64,000 nucleotides of DNA. It comes from Faecalibacillus faecis (GTDB taxonomy: Bacteria > Bacillota_I > Bacilli_A > Erysipelotrichales > Coprobacillaceae). The stretch is from contig NZ_PYLP01000003.1 in NCBI RefSeq assembly GCF_003024675.1, positions 62,301 to 126,300 of the forward strand. Direction: 5' to 3'. Of the stretch, positions 1-8,138 are shown piece by piece. The notes beneath the pieces are model-generated. The model was not told the DNA's origin and did not search any database. It worked only from the letters and a program-made list of their open reading frames with translations. The stretch's first letter is position 1. Every line of letters begins with the position of its first letter. A program made the translations under genes and the position numbers.

Positions 1-868
1 AGTTTTTGCATAAGCTCATTACTAGAATAGGAAACATCATCTTCCATAACATCTAGTAATTTTTTTATATTAGGATCTATTTGTTCAATATCTTCATTAA
101 CTTGTTTAGAAATATCATCTAAAATTTTATCTATTTGACTTAACATAAATTCAATAAATAAAGTTGATTCTCCTAATACATGACACTTAGCTACTACACT
201 ATAGTAATCATCTTGAAATTTTTCTATTTGACTTTCAAGTGGAATATATTCAAAGATTGGTTTCCATTTAGATAATAGTGTTGTATGCCATAATCTTGCA
301 ATTCTTCCATTTCCATCACAAAAGGGATGAATAAAAACAAATTCATAATGAAATATACAACTTAATATTAAAGGATGCGTATTATCTTTTTCATCTTGCA
401 TCCAATTAAATAAGTCATCCATAAGTGAAGGAACAAGATATGGGGATGGCACAATAAAAATACAACGTCCTCGATCATCAAAACCCCTTCATCACTATTA
501 CGAAATTCACCTGATATATCAACAACATATTTTGTCATAATACCATGAGACTTTTTTAATTCTTCAATATCATAAGGATCTATTTCTTTTATTCTTTCAT
601 AAGCATCAAAAGCATTCTTTACTTCTTGAATTTCTTTTTGTTTACCTAAAACAATTTTACCATTTATAACATCTCTTACTTGTCCTAAAGACAAAGAATT
701 AGCTTCTATTTTTAAAGACGAATGAATTGATCTAATACGGTTATTTCTTCGTAAATGGGGCTTTGATTCTAAATTATGCGTAGCTGAAATGTTTCCTATT
801 TTTTCAGAAATAGAAGATACATAGGCTAATATTTGATTTGTGATGGTATAAGGTGGTTGATAACTCAT
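1..868 (-). pseudogene. Fic-family AMP-transferase-like protein, frameshifted, 3' end outside window
   Basis: Fic proteins transfer AMP or similar groups to target proteins. The first ~127 residues read from an ATG at 868 behind an AAGGAG site. They carry a Fic/DOC N-terminal region with SIHSSLKIEANSLSL, which resembles an inhibitory (S/T)xxxE-type helix. Near 481 the frame breaks: one extra T in the coding strand (GTTTTGATGATC to GTTTTTGATGATC) restores an open frame to base 1. That frame contains the active-site motif HPFCDGNGRIAR at about 275-312, including the catalytic His and the phosphate-binding GNGR. The tail ...LLDVMEDDVSYSS looks like the start of a C-terminal winged helix. One missing base in a short homopolymer may be a real mutation or a sequence error. 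Apart from the single shift the protein looks complete, so inactivation is not certain. Confidence 0.8.
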
Positions 869-882
869 TTCTAACTTCTCCT

Positions 883-930
883 TTTCATACGTACTATCAT
901 ACGTATTATCTTGCGTACTTTCTTACGTAT
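883..930. repeat. Four tandem 12-bp repeats in the fic promoter region
   Basis: Units at 883-894, 895-906, 907-918 and 919-930 fit the consensus TWTCWTRCGTAY, each carrying a CGTA core. They abut the fic ribosome site (about 876-883) and fill the likely promoter. Regular 12-bp spacing is close to one helical turn. This suggests a cooperative operator, possibly bound by the Fic protein's own C-terminal helix-turn-helix. Confidence 0.75.
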
Positions 931-972
931 TTGTCTATTTTCTTTTCTTGAAAATTATTGATTATTAATTTG

Positions 973-981
973 TGATATAAT
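973..981 (+). promoter_or_regulatory. Extended -10 promoter of the sugar operon
   Basis: TGATATAAT is an extended -10 element (TG-N-TATAAT). It lies 19 bases upstream of the HAD gene start, with an AAAGGAG ribosome site between them. No good -35 is visible, which is usual for extended -10 promoters. Confidence 0.5.
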
Positions 982-1000
982 TAACGAAAGGAGAAACGTT

Positions 1001-1807
1001 ATGAAACAAAAGGTATTATTTTTTGATATTGATGGAACATTAATATGGTCTTATGGTGGTATTCAAGAAATTCCTCAAGGTGTACAAAAAGAACTAAAAA
1101 GATTAAAGGAACAAGGACATAAACTCTTTATTTGTAGTGGACGTCCTAAAGCCATGTTAGATCAAAAGTGGTGGGATGGTACTTTTGATGGTTATGTTTT
1201 AAATAATGGTGGTTATGTAGAAATTGATGGAAAATCTATTTATGAAAATAGAATGGATTATGAGTTATGTTTAAAGACAGCAAATATGTTAGAAGACCTT
1301 CATTGTGATTATATGATTGCGACAGCGAATCATTTATACATTGATCCTTCTTATAAAGAACTTTATAACTTCTTTGTTCAAAATGGACATTTTAAAGATC
1401 TATTTACAACAAAGTTTGATCGTAATGAGGTATTAAAAAGAGCGATTAAAATAGAAGCAAATGTCACAAATAACGATCGTGAAAAGATTGAAAACTATAT
1501 TAAAAATGATTTTGGTTATGTCATTAATTTTGATGAACATGGTAGTGATAATGCTTTTGAATTTTATTCACCAACAATTTCAAAAGCAACAGGTATTCAA
1601 AAAGTTCTTAATTATTATCATTTAGATCAAGATGACACATACGCTTTTGGTGATGGAGAAAACGATTTAGAAATGATTGAATTTTGTCGTGTAGGGGTTG
1701 CCATGGGAAATGCCTGTGATTTATTAAAAGCTAAAGCAAATATTGTTTGTAAATCTATTGTAGATGATGGATTAGAAGATGTTTTAAAAATTTTATTTAG
1801 TGAGTAG
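1001..1807 (+). CDS. Cof-type HAD-IIB family sugar-phosphate phosphatase
   Basis: A 268-residue member of the Cof/HAD-IIB phosphatases, which usually dephosphorylate sugar phosphates or nucleotide cofactors in the cytoplasm. Motif I is FFDIDGTL at residues 7-14, with the two catalytic aspartates. Motif II is ICSGRP near 45, and the C-terminal motif IV is FGDGENDLEMI near 215. The class C2 cap sits between, as expected for IIB, and the length is typical. The start has an AAAGGAG site 7 bases upstream. The stop lies 9 bases before the alpha-galactosidase gene with no terminator, so the three sugar genes are probably one transcript. Its substrate may be a sugar phosphate from that pathway, which is inference. 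Confidence 0.88.
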   Translation: MKQKVLFFDIDGTLIWSYGGIQEIPQGVQKELKRLKEQGHKLFICSGRPKAMLDQKWWDGTFDGYVLNNGGYVEIDGKSIYENRMDYELCLKTANMLEDLHCDYMIATANHLYIDPSYKELYNFFVQNGHFKDLFTTKFDRNEVLKRAIKIEANVTNNDREKIENYIKNDFGYVINFDEHGSDNAFEFYSPTISKATGIQKVLNYYHLDQDDTYAFGDGENDLEMIEFCRVGVAMGNACDLLKAKANIVCKSIVDDGLEDVLKILFSE

Positions 1808-1816
1808 GAGAAATTT

Positions 1817-4033
1817 ATGATTCAATTTCATGAAGAAAGTAAAACTTTTCATTTATATAATGATCAAATCAGTTATATCTTTAAAATCTTAAAAAACAAT
1901 CAATTAGGTCAACTCTATTATGGGAAAAGAATTCATGATCGAGATAACTTTGATCACCTTTTTGAAACAAGTCCTCGACCAATGTCATCTTGTAGCTATG
2001 AAGGTGATCTCACTTTTTCATTAGAACATATTAAACAAGAATATCCTGTTTATGGTTCTGGTGATTTACGTCATCCAGCAATCGACATCACCCAAGAAAA
2101 TGGCAGTCATATTTTAAACTTTGAATATGTAAATCATCAAATAATTCAAGGTAAACCTCAATTAGATCATTTACCTGCAACTTATGTAGAAAAAGAAGAT
2201 GAAGCACAAACATTGATCATTACCCTATATGATGATGTTATTGATACAAAATTACAGTTAAGTTATACCATTTATCATGATTTACCTGTTATTACAAGAA
2301 ATGCTTTTATTATTAATGAAGGAAAACAAAAATTAAGACTTAATCAGATGATGTCTATGTCTTTAGACTTACCTGATCAAGATTATGAAATGATTGAACT
2401 TACAGGATCATGGGCAAGAGAACGTTCTATTAAAACAAGAAAACTTACTGAAGGTATTCAAAGTATTTATTCTTTAAGAGGCTGTTCTTCTCATCAATTT
2501 AATCCTTTTATTGCTTTAAAAAGAGAAAATTGTAAAGAAACAAGTGGTGAAGTTTTAGGTTTTAGTTTGGTTTATAGTGGTAACTTTTTGGCCCAAGTAG
2601 AAGTCGATAATTATCATGTCTCACGTGTATCTATGGGAATTCATCCTCATGGTTTTGAATATCTATTAGATCATTTAGATTCTTTTCAAAGTCCTGAAGT
2701 TGTAATGGTTTATAGTAATCAAGGACTGAATAAGATGTCACAAACATATCATCAACTTTATCAAAAAAGACTTGCTAGAGGAAAATATCGAGATCAAGTA
2801 AGACCTATTTTGGTGAATAATTGGGAAGGAACTTATTTTGATTTTAATGAAGATAAGATTGTTTCAATGGCTAATACAGCAAAAGAATTAGGAATTGAGT
2901 TATTTGTGTTAGATGATGGTTGGTTTGGTAATAGAAATAATGATCATCAAGGATTAGGAGATTGGTTCCCTAATTTAGATAAACTGCCTCATGGAATTCG
3001 TGGTCTATCAAAGAGAATTCATGATTTAGGTTTAAAATTTGGATTATGGTTTGAACCAGAGATGGTCAATGAAAATTCTAACTTATATAGAAATCATCCT
3101 GAATGGATATTAAAAACTCCTCATAGAAAGAGTTGTCATGGAAGAAATCAATATATTTTAGATTTTTCTAATCATGAAGTTGTTGAATATATTGCCCAGG
3201 CAATGATGAATGTGATTGATGATTCCTGTATTTCATATATTAAATGGGACATGAATCGTTGTATGTCAGAAGTCTATTCAAGCACTCATGATGTTTCATC
3301 ACAAGGAAGAGTCATGCATGAATATATCCTAGGTGTTTATCATTTATACGATGTTCTAACAACTAAATACCCTGATATACTCTTTGAATCCTGTGCAAGT
3401 GGAGGAGCACGCTTTGATCCAGGAATGCTTTATTATGCCCCTCAATGTTGGACCAGTGATGATACAGATGCAATAGAAAGATTAAAGATTCAATATGGAA
3501 CTTCTCTTGTTTACCCACTTTCTTCAATGGAATCACATGTTTCAGCAATTCCTAATCATCAAACATTTAGAAATACACCACTTGAAACACGTGCTAATGT
3601 AGCTTATTTTGGTACTTTTGGTTATGAATTAGATGTTAATCAATTAACCTTTGAAGAAAAAGAAATTATTAAAAAACAAATTAGTTTTATGAAACAATAT
3701 CGTTCTTTATTTCAATTTGGAACATTTTATCGTTTAAAAAGTCCATTTACATCAAACGAAACAGCTTGGATGGTTGTCTCTCATGATAAAACACAAGCAA
3801 TTGTTGGTTACTATCGACCTTTACAAGAAGTTAATGTAGGTTATCGTCGTTTACCTTTATTAGGTTTAGATGAAGATAAGATGTATCATGTTAATGATTT
3901 AGATTTATATGGAGATGAATTGATGAATGTGGGACTTATTATAAGTGATAGTTCTTGTGGTGAAAATAAGGATGGTTGTGGAGATTATTATTCTAAATTA
4001 TATATTTTAAAGGAGAGAAAAGAAAATGAGTAA
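1817..4033 (+). CDS. Alpha-galactosidase, glycoside hydrolase family 36
   Basis: A 738-residue GH36 enzyme that cuts terminal alpha-1,6-galactose from raffinose, stachyose or melibiose. The catalytic barrel shows FVLDDGWFG and LGDWFPN near residues 365-395. The nucleophile aspartate is in YIKWDMNR near 477. The acid/base region runs SCASGGARFDPGM ... WTSDDTDA near 525-550, where ASGG contacts the galactosyl unit. The N-terminal beta-supersandwich and C-terminal beta domain are present, and the length is that of tetrameric bacterial forms (about 730). There is no signal peptide, so it acts on imported sugar. The last 8 bases overlap the next gene, implying translational coupling. No transporter is in the operon. 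The bacterial symbol could be aga, rafA or melA, so none is assigned. Confidence 0.95.
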   Translation: MIQFHEESKTFHLYNDQISYIFKILKNNQLGQLYYGKRIHDRDNFDHLFETSPRPMSSCSYEGDLTFSLEHIKQEYPVYGSGDLRHPAIDITQENGSHILNFEYVNHQIIQGKPQLDHLPATYVEKEDEAQTLIITLYDDVIDTKLQLSYTIYHDLPVITRNAFIINEGKQKLRLNQMMSMSLDLPDQDYEMIELTGSWARERSIKTRKLTEGIQSIYSLRGCSSHQFNPFIALKRENCKETSGEVLGFSLVYSGNFLAQVEVDNYHVSRVSMGIHPHGFEYLLDHLDSFQSPEVVMVYSNQGLNKMSQTYHQLYQKRLARGKYRDQVRPILVNNWEGTYFDFNEDKIVSMANTAKELGIELFVLDDGWFGNRNNDHQGLGDWFPNLDKLPHGIRGLSKRIHDLGLKFGLWFEPEMVNENSNLYRNHPEWILKTPHRKSCHGRNQYILDFSNHEVVEYIAQAMMNVIDDSCISYIKWDMNRCMSEVYSSTHDVSSQGRVMHEYILGVYHLYDVLTTKYPDILFESCASGGARFDPGMLYYAPQCWTSDDTDAIERLKIQYGTSLVYPLSSMESHVSAIPNHQTFRNTPLETRANVAYFGTFGYELDVNQLTFEEKEIIKKQISFMKQYRSLFQFGTFYRLKSPFTSNETAWMVVSHDKTQAIVGYYRPLQEVNVGYRRLPLLGLDEDKMYHVNDLDLYGDELMNVGLIISDSSCGENKDGCGDYYSKLYILKERKENE

Positions 4034-5669
4034 TGAATGGTGGAAGAAAGAGATAGCTTATCAAATTTATCCTAAGAGTTTTAAGGACTCTAATGGAGAT
4101 GGAATTGGTGATTTAAGAGGGATTATTGAAAAGCTTGATTATTTAAAGGATTTAGGAGTGACTTTGTTATGGTTATGTCCTATTTATAAATCACCTATGG
4201 ATGATAATGGATATGATATTTCTGATTATTATGATATTAATCCTGAATTTGGAACAATGGCTGATTTAGAAGAATTGATTGAAAAGGCTAAAGTTAAAGG
4301 AATTAAGATTATTATGGATCTCGTTATCAATCATAGTTCAGATGAACATGCTTGGTTTCAAGAAGCTTTAAAAGATCCAAATAGTCCTTATCATGACTAT
4401 TATATCTTTAAATCCTCTAAAGATGGTAAAGAACCAAATAACTGGAGATCTGTTTTTGGAGGTTCAGTATGGCAAAAGGTAGAAGGTAGAGATGAATATT
4501 ATTTCCATGCTTTTTCTAAAAAACAACCTGATTTAAATTGGGAAAATCCAACTTTAAGACAAGAACTTTATAAAATGATTAATTGGTGGTTAGATAAAGG
4601 AATTGCGGGATTTAGAGTTGATGCAATTAACTTTATTAAAAAGGATCAAAGATATTTAGATGGTCCTGTTGATGGACAAGATGGTTTAAGTGCTTGTTTT
4701 GATTTTGCGAGAAATCAACCAGGTATTGAAGTATTCTTTGATGAATTAAAGAAAGAAACTTTTGAAAAGCATAATTGTATGACTGTTGCAGAAGCAGTAG
4801 GGGTTCAATATAAGGATTTAGGTATTTTTATTGGTGAACAAGGATGTTTTTCAATGATGTTTGATTTTAATTATTGTAATTTTGATATTAGTGAAGATGA
4901 AGAATGGTTTAAAAGAAATGATTGGACTGTTAAACAATTTAAAGAATTGTTGTTTACAAGCCAAAGAGAAGTACAAAAACTTGGATGGATTGCTAGTTTC
5001 TTGGAAAATCATGATCAACCTAGAGCAATCGATAAATTTGTGTTAGATAAGAAAAATCATAATTATTATTCTCAAACAATGCTTGCTGGTATGTTCTTTA
5101 ATTTAAGAGGAACACCATTTATCTATCAAGGTGAAGAAATTGGTATGGAAAACTTTGAAAGAGAAAGCATTGATGAATTTGATGATATTGGAAGTCATGG
5201 ACAATATCAAAGAGCTTTAGAAGAAGGCTTTACTAAAGAAGAAGCCATGCATTTCCTTAACCTTAGAAGTAGAGATAATACCAGAACACCAATGCAATGG
5301 GATAGTAGTGAATATGCTGGATTCAGTAATCATGAACCATGGTTAAAAATGACAGGAAGCCAAGATAAAATCAATGTTGAAAGTCAATTCAATGATCCAA
5401 ATTCAATCTATAGCTTCTATAAAAAAATGATCTCTATTAGAAAACAAGAAGATATTCTTGTTTATGGAGATTTTAAAGAAGTAAATACTGTAGATGATGT
5501 TATTGGTTATAAACGTACTTATCAAGGACAAGAAATTATTTGTTTATGTAACTTTACAAACACTGAACAACCAATTCCTGAAACTCAAGGAAACATTTTG
5601 TTAGATAACTACAACAATTACAACCCAACAACCTTAAAACCTTATCAATTTATTATGATCAAAAAATAA
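4026..5669 (+). CDS. Alpha-glucosidase, GH13 (oligo-1,6-glucosidase/maltase group)
   Basis: A 547-residue intracellular GH13 enzyme of the oligo-1,6-glucosidase/dextran-glucosidase/sucrose hydrolase group. It begins with the typical WWKKEIAYQIYPKSF. Conserved region I is DLVINHSS near residue 98, region II GFRVDAINFI near 197 (nucleophile Asp), region III TVAEAVGV near 256 (acid/base Glu) and region IV FLENHDQPRA near 327. After the nucleophile the enzyme has Ala, where alpha-1,6-specific members usually have Val. This may favour alpha-1,4 or sucrose-type bonds. Paired with alpha-galactosidase, a route raffinose to galactose plus sucrose, then hydrolysis of the glucoside, is plausible. It overlaps the upstream gene by 8 bases and is followed by a strong terminator. 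Confidence 0.92.
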   Translation: MSNEWWKKEIAYQIYPKSFKDSNGDGIGDLRGIIEKLDYLKDLGVTLLWLCPIYKSPMDDNGYDISDYYDINPEFGTMADLEELIEKAKVKGIKIIMDLVINHSSDEHAWFQEALKDPNSPYHDYYIFKSSKDGKEPNNWRSVFGGSVWQKVEGRDEYYFHAFSKKQPDLNWENPTLRQELYKMINWWLDKGIAGFRVDAINFIKKDQRYLDGPVDGQDGLSACFDFARNQPGIEVFFDELKKETFEKHNCMTVAEAVGVQYKDLGIFIGEQGCFSMMFDFNYCNFDISEDEEWFKRNDWTVKQFKELLFTSQREVQKLGWIASFLENHDQPRAIDKFVLDKKNHNYYSQTMLAGMFFNLRGTPFIYQGEEIGMENFERESIDEFDDIGSHGQYQRALEEGFTKEEAMHFLNLRSRDNTRTPMQWDSSEYAGFSNHEPWLKMTGSQDKINVESQFNDPNSIYSFYKKMISIRKQEDILVYGDFKEVNTVDDVIGYKRTYQGQEIICLCNFTNTEQPIPETQGNILLDNYNNYNPTTLKPYQFIMIKK

Positions 5670-5673
5670 TAAC

Positions 5674-5705
5674 AGCCCTTTAGTGATAAACTAGAGGGCT
5701 TTTTA
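5674..5705 (+). terminator. Rho-independent terminator of the sugar operon
   Basis: AGCCCTTTAGT pairs with ACTAGAGGGCT (11 bp, one G-T pair) across a short loop, followed by TTTTTATT. It starts 5 bases after the GH13 stop. Confidence 0.85.
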
Positions 5706-5710
5706 TTGCC

Positions 5711-5769
5711 GTTATCGGCAAAAACTATACATTTTAACAACGTATAAATTTATGTTTATTGCCGATAAC
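5711..5769. repeat. 11-bp inverted repeat between sugar operon and VapD locus
   Basis: GTTATCGGCAA (5711-5721) and TTGCCGATAAC (5759-5769) are exact inverted copies 37 bases apart. The left arm also forms a small hairpin with the TTGCCG just before it. It lies between convergent transcription units. It could be a terminator for the minus-strand genes or a mobile-element footprint; no function is assigned. Confidence 0.5.
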
Positions 5770-5791
5770 TTCTATTATTTACTTTATTTGT

Positions 5792-6127
5792 TTAAATACG
5801 ATGTTTTTTAACATAATTTTTAACTTGTTCTTTTACTTGATAATATGTCTTTAAAGCATCTTCTCTATATTCTGGGCTATCTGGTGTATCATCAAAATAA
5901 CTTATATACCATTGATCTACTACTTTCAAAAACCACTTTGTTTGAGGCAATTGCTCTTGAGCAATTACAAAAGTATCAAAATCTTCTTTAACACCTTTAT
6001 AAATACCTTTTGATACAATTTCTACACCACGTGATTTAAAATACTTATCTATCTTTTGATAACATTCATTCAAATCAATATTATTCTTTTTTGCCTTTTC
6101 TTCACTTAAATAGATTTCCATCAACAT
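5792..6127 (-). CDS. Small acidic VapD-partner protein, copy 2 (putative antitoxin)
   Basis: A 111-residue soluble protein with no family I can name. Its first ~85 residues (MEIYLSEEKAKKNNIDLNE... to ...PEYREDAL) are nearly identical to the gene at 6431-6775 on the other side of the VapD-like gene; only the C-terminus (VKEQVKNYVKKHRI) differs. The matching DNA is also almost identical, so this is a recent tandem duplication. The start MLMEIYL has a GAGGT site 9 bases upstream. Position and size suggest an antitoxin for the neighbouring VapD-like RNase, but this is inference. It could equally be a VapD-associated subunit or a spare copy left by recombination. Confidence 0.6.
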   Translation of the reverse strand: MLMEIYLSEEKAKKNNIDLNECYQKIDKYFKSRGVEIVSKGIYKGVKEDFDTFVIAQEQLPQTKWFLKVVDQWYISYFDDTPDSPEYREDALKTYYQVKEQVKNYVKKHRI

Positions 6128-6147
6128 ATATCAAATACCTCACATCA

Positions 6148-6468
6148 TCAATCAAAAACGTCTACTGGTTGAATATAACTTTTCATACTATATTCATCAC
6201 TTACAATTGTTACATCAAATTCTTTAACACAATATTTTAGCCATGTATAATTTGAAGATAATTTTTTAATTATTTGTACTACTTCAGCCATTGAAATAGG
6301 ATATAAAGAAACATAACCTGAATATTGTCTATGTTTAAATCCATTATTAATAAAATACTTTTTAAGATCACTCCATCCTTTTTTATAATTTTTTGAAGGG
6401 TAGTATTTTTTTAATAGAGAATCATTTAAATCAAAGTTGAGCGCTTTTTTGCTTTCTAAAGAATCCAT
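6148..6468 (-). CDS. VapD-like endoribonuclease (Cas2-fold toxin)
   Basis: A 106-residue protein matching VapD. This family has a ferredoxin/Cas2 fold and purine-preferring mRNA endonuclease activity in Helicobacter and Haemophilus. Visible anchors are the first strand KKALNFDLND with its conserved Asp, WSDLKKYFINNGF, the SGYVSLYPIS strand, IIKKLSSNYTWLKYCVKEF and the closing VTIVSDEYS strand. The order and spacing of these blocks follow VapD. The start overlaps the 3' end of the upstream copy of the partner gene by 38 bases, so translation is probably coupled. Family VapD starts a few residues later (MYALAFDL), so about eight extra residues precede the fold. Identity rests on pattern memory, not a search. 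Confidence 0.72.
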   Translation of the reverse strand: MDSLESKKALNFDLNDSLLKKYYPSKNYKKGWSDLKKYFINNGFKHRQYSGYVSLYPISMAEVVQIIKKLSSNYTWLKYCVKEFDVTIVSDEYSMKSYIQPVDVFD

Positions 6469-6775
6469 TATTACGTTTTTCTACTTCATAATAACATCTT
6501 AAAGCATCTTCTCTATATTCAGGACTTTCAGGTCCATCTCCAAAATAACTTATATACCATTGATCTACTACTTTTAAAAACCAATTTGTATCAGGTAATG
6601 ATCCTTGTGCAATAGCAAAAGTATCAAAATCTTTTCTTACGCCTTTATAAATACCTTTTGATACAATTTCTACTCCTCGTGATTTAAAATACTTATCTAT
6701 CTTTTGATAACATTCATTTAAATCTATATTATTCTTTTTTGCTTTTTCCTCACTTAAATAAATTTCCATCAACAT
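6431..6775 (-). CDS. Small acidic VapD-partner protein, copy 1 (putative antitoxin)
   Basis: A 114-residue protein, the upstream copy of the gene at 5792-6127. The start at 6775 (MLMEIYLSEE) is chosen because AGGTGG lies 6 bases upstream; a longer frame to 6817 exists but has no such site. The first ~85 residues match the other copy with few changes. After ...PEYREDALRCYYEVEKR the sequence departs and ends RNNGFFRKQKSAQL inside the start of the VapD-like gene. Order on the strand is partner 1, VapD, partner 2. Being first and overlapping the nuclease is the usual antitoxin place. No DNA-binding motif is evident. Confidence 0.6.
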   Translation of the reverse strand: MLMEIYLSEEKAKKNNIDLNECYQKIDKYFKSRGVEIVSKGIYKGVRKDFDTFAIAQGSLPDTNWFLKVVDQWYISYFGDGPESPEYREDALRCYYEVEKRNNGFFRKQKSAQL

Positions 6776-6884
6776 ATATATCCACCTCTTATCTTTATCA
6801 TACATTACTACAATCAATAGTATATCCCTTCACTAATATATACGCCATTCATTTCTATTTTTCTTTTATTATTTTTAATTTTTT

Positions 6885-6917
6885 ATATAATCGTGATTTG
6901 ATAAATCACGATTATAT
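6885..6917. repeat. Perfect 15-bp inverted repeat upstream of the VapD locus
   Basis: ATATAATCGTGATTT (6885-6899) is followed after three bases by its exact complement (6903-6917). It lies 110 bases upstream of the partner-1 start, between divergent genes. No T-tract follows on the minus strand, so an operator or stable RNA hairpin is more likely than a terminator. The rest of 6776-7066 is AT-rich with no other gene seen. Confidence 0.6.
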
Positions 6918-7066
6918 AATTTCTTTGGACTATTTAAATAATGCAACATAACAAATTTCATTTACTTATTTAAACAGCTTTTAATGTGCATATATAAAAC
7001 CTAATGATTAAATTAATGTAATACGTTAAAATATACCTATAAAATATTTATAGAAAAGAGATTAAT

Positions 7067-7885
7067 ATGAAAAACTTATATCAAACAATGTCTGATTATT
7101 TTAAAAATAATCCTATAGATTGGAATTATTACTTAAATGAATTAGAACTTCCTAAAAATATAAATGATGCTAAAAATTTTATAAAAGATTTTTTTGCATA
7201 TGGTGGAAAGGGTTATTTAATACATGACATAATACAAGAATGTGAACCACTTAGAATAAATCATACTTTATCAGTTTTCTGTATTGGTTTACTTATTAAA
7301 AGCAGTTCATATCATGACTTAGAAATAATTGATGATAATCAAAATGAAATTTTTGAATTTAACTATCTTTGGTTCTTAGTTTCTTTATTTCATGATATGG
7401 GTTATGTTCAAGAAAAGGATTGGACATATAAATTTGAATATAGAAAAAAATCCAAAGATTTTCAAAATCGCATGAGAATAAATAATCAGCCTATTAACAA
7501 ATTCAATAAATACCATAACTATAATACATACTATGACTTGGGAATTATTTATTCTTCTCCTTGTTATTTTAGAATAAATCCTATAAAGCCATGTAGCATA
7601 ACTAATTCTAGAAATAATCCTTGTTCTAATAATAGCATTATTTTCAATAATGGAACTATAATAACTAGAAGTATGTATTCTAAATCTACCATTTTTAATT
7701 ATTTAGAATATTGCAAAATGAATGAAGATATCAATCATTATGATCATGGAATAGTCGGTGGGCTATGGTTATATGATAGCTTAGTAAAAAATTATTATTT
7801 ATCTTATATTTCATTAAATGATGATAGCAAAAATATAGAAAATTTCTATATAAATTTTATATCTAATTTTCGATTATCCGCATAA
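7067..7885 (+). pseudogene. HD-domain phosphohydrolase, 5' part, interrupted by an integrative element
   Basis: The N-terminal ~265 codons of an HD-superfamily metal-dependent phosphohydrolase. Metal-ligand motifs in order are RINHTLSV near residue 67, LFHDMGY near 110 (the HD pair) and HYDHGIVGG near 227. The reading frame runs from host sequence into element DNA near 7861 and stops at 7885 after the foreign tail SNFRLSA. The missing C-terminal part, with the last His and Asp, lies at 13594-14043. Joining at a shared ATAT gives a continuous ~414-residue protein (...YINFI + YDLNRNNLHF...). The 5' part alone lacks part of the metal site and is probably inactive. The precise family and substrate are unknown. 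Confidence 0.8.
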
Positions 7886-7926
7886 ACACTATACTTTCAA
7901 GTATTTTGAAGTATAGAAAAAACTCA

Positions 7927-7950
7927 TTTTACCACGATTTTACCACGATT
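7927..7950 (+). repeat. Integrase arm-type repeats, left end
   Basis: Two direct copies of TTTTACCACGAT. The same motif, with one extra A, follows the int stop codon at 13440-13460. Tn916-family integrases bind such DR2-type sites near both ends through their N-terminal domain. Just downstream, ATGAGCCTTGATATG (about 7953-7967) also resembles the xis-int spacer. Confidence 0.6.
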
Positions 7951-7985
7951 GAATGAGCCTTGATATGACCTATAAAATAACACCC

Positions 7986-8019
7986 AAAAGACATCATTAC
8001 ACCTAAATGGTGTCTTTTT
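7986..8019 (+). terminator. Hairpin terminator at the element's left end
   Basis: AAAAGACA pairs with TGTCTTTT, with an inner CATT/AATG pairing, followed by Ts. It would stop read-through from the interrupted HD gene into the dfrF region. Confidence 0.6.
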
Positions 8020-8055
8020 AAAAAGCAGTCAATCCTAAGACTAACTGCTTTGTGT
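8020..8055 (-). terminator. Terminator of dfrF, within a 36-bp duplicated block
   Basis: AAGCAGTC and GACTAACTGCTT form the stem; on the minus strand it ends in TTTTT. The 36 bases are identical to 8873-8908, downstream of the MGMT-like gene. Confidence 0.7.
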
Positions 8056-8138
8056 GTATGGATATGAAATTGTCAAACTGGAATTTGTCTTACAACAATT
8101 TATATATGCATAAAAAGCAATATATTTATGAAAACACC

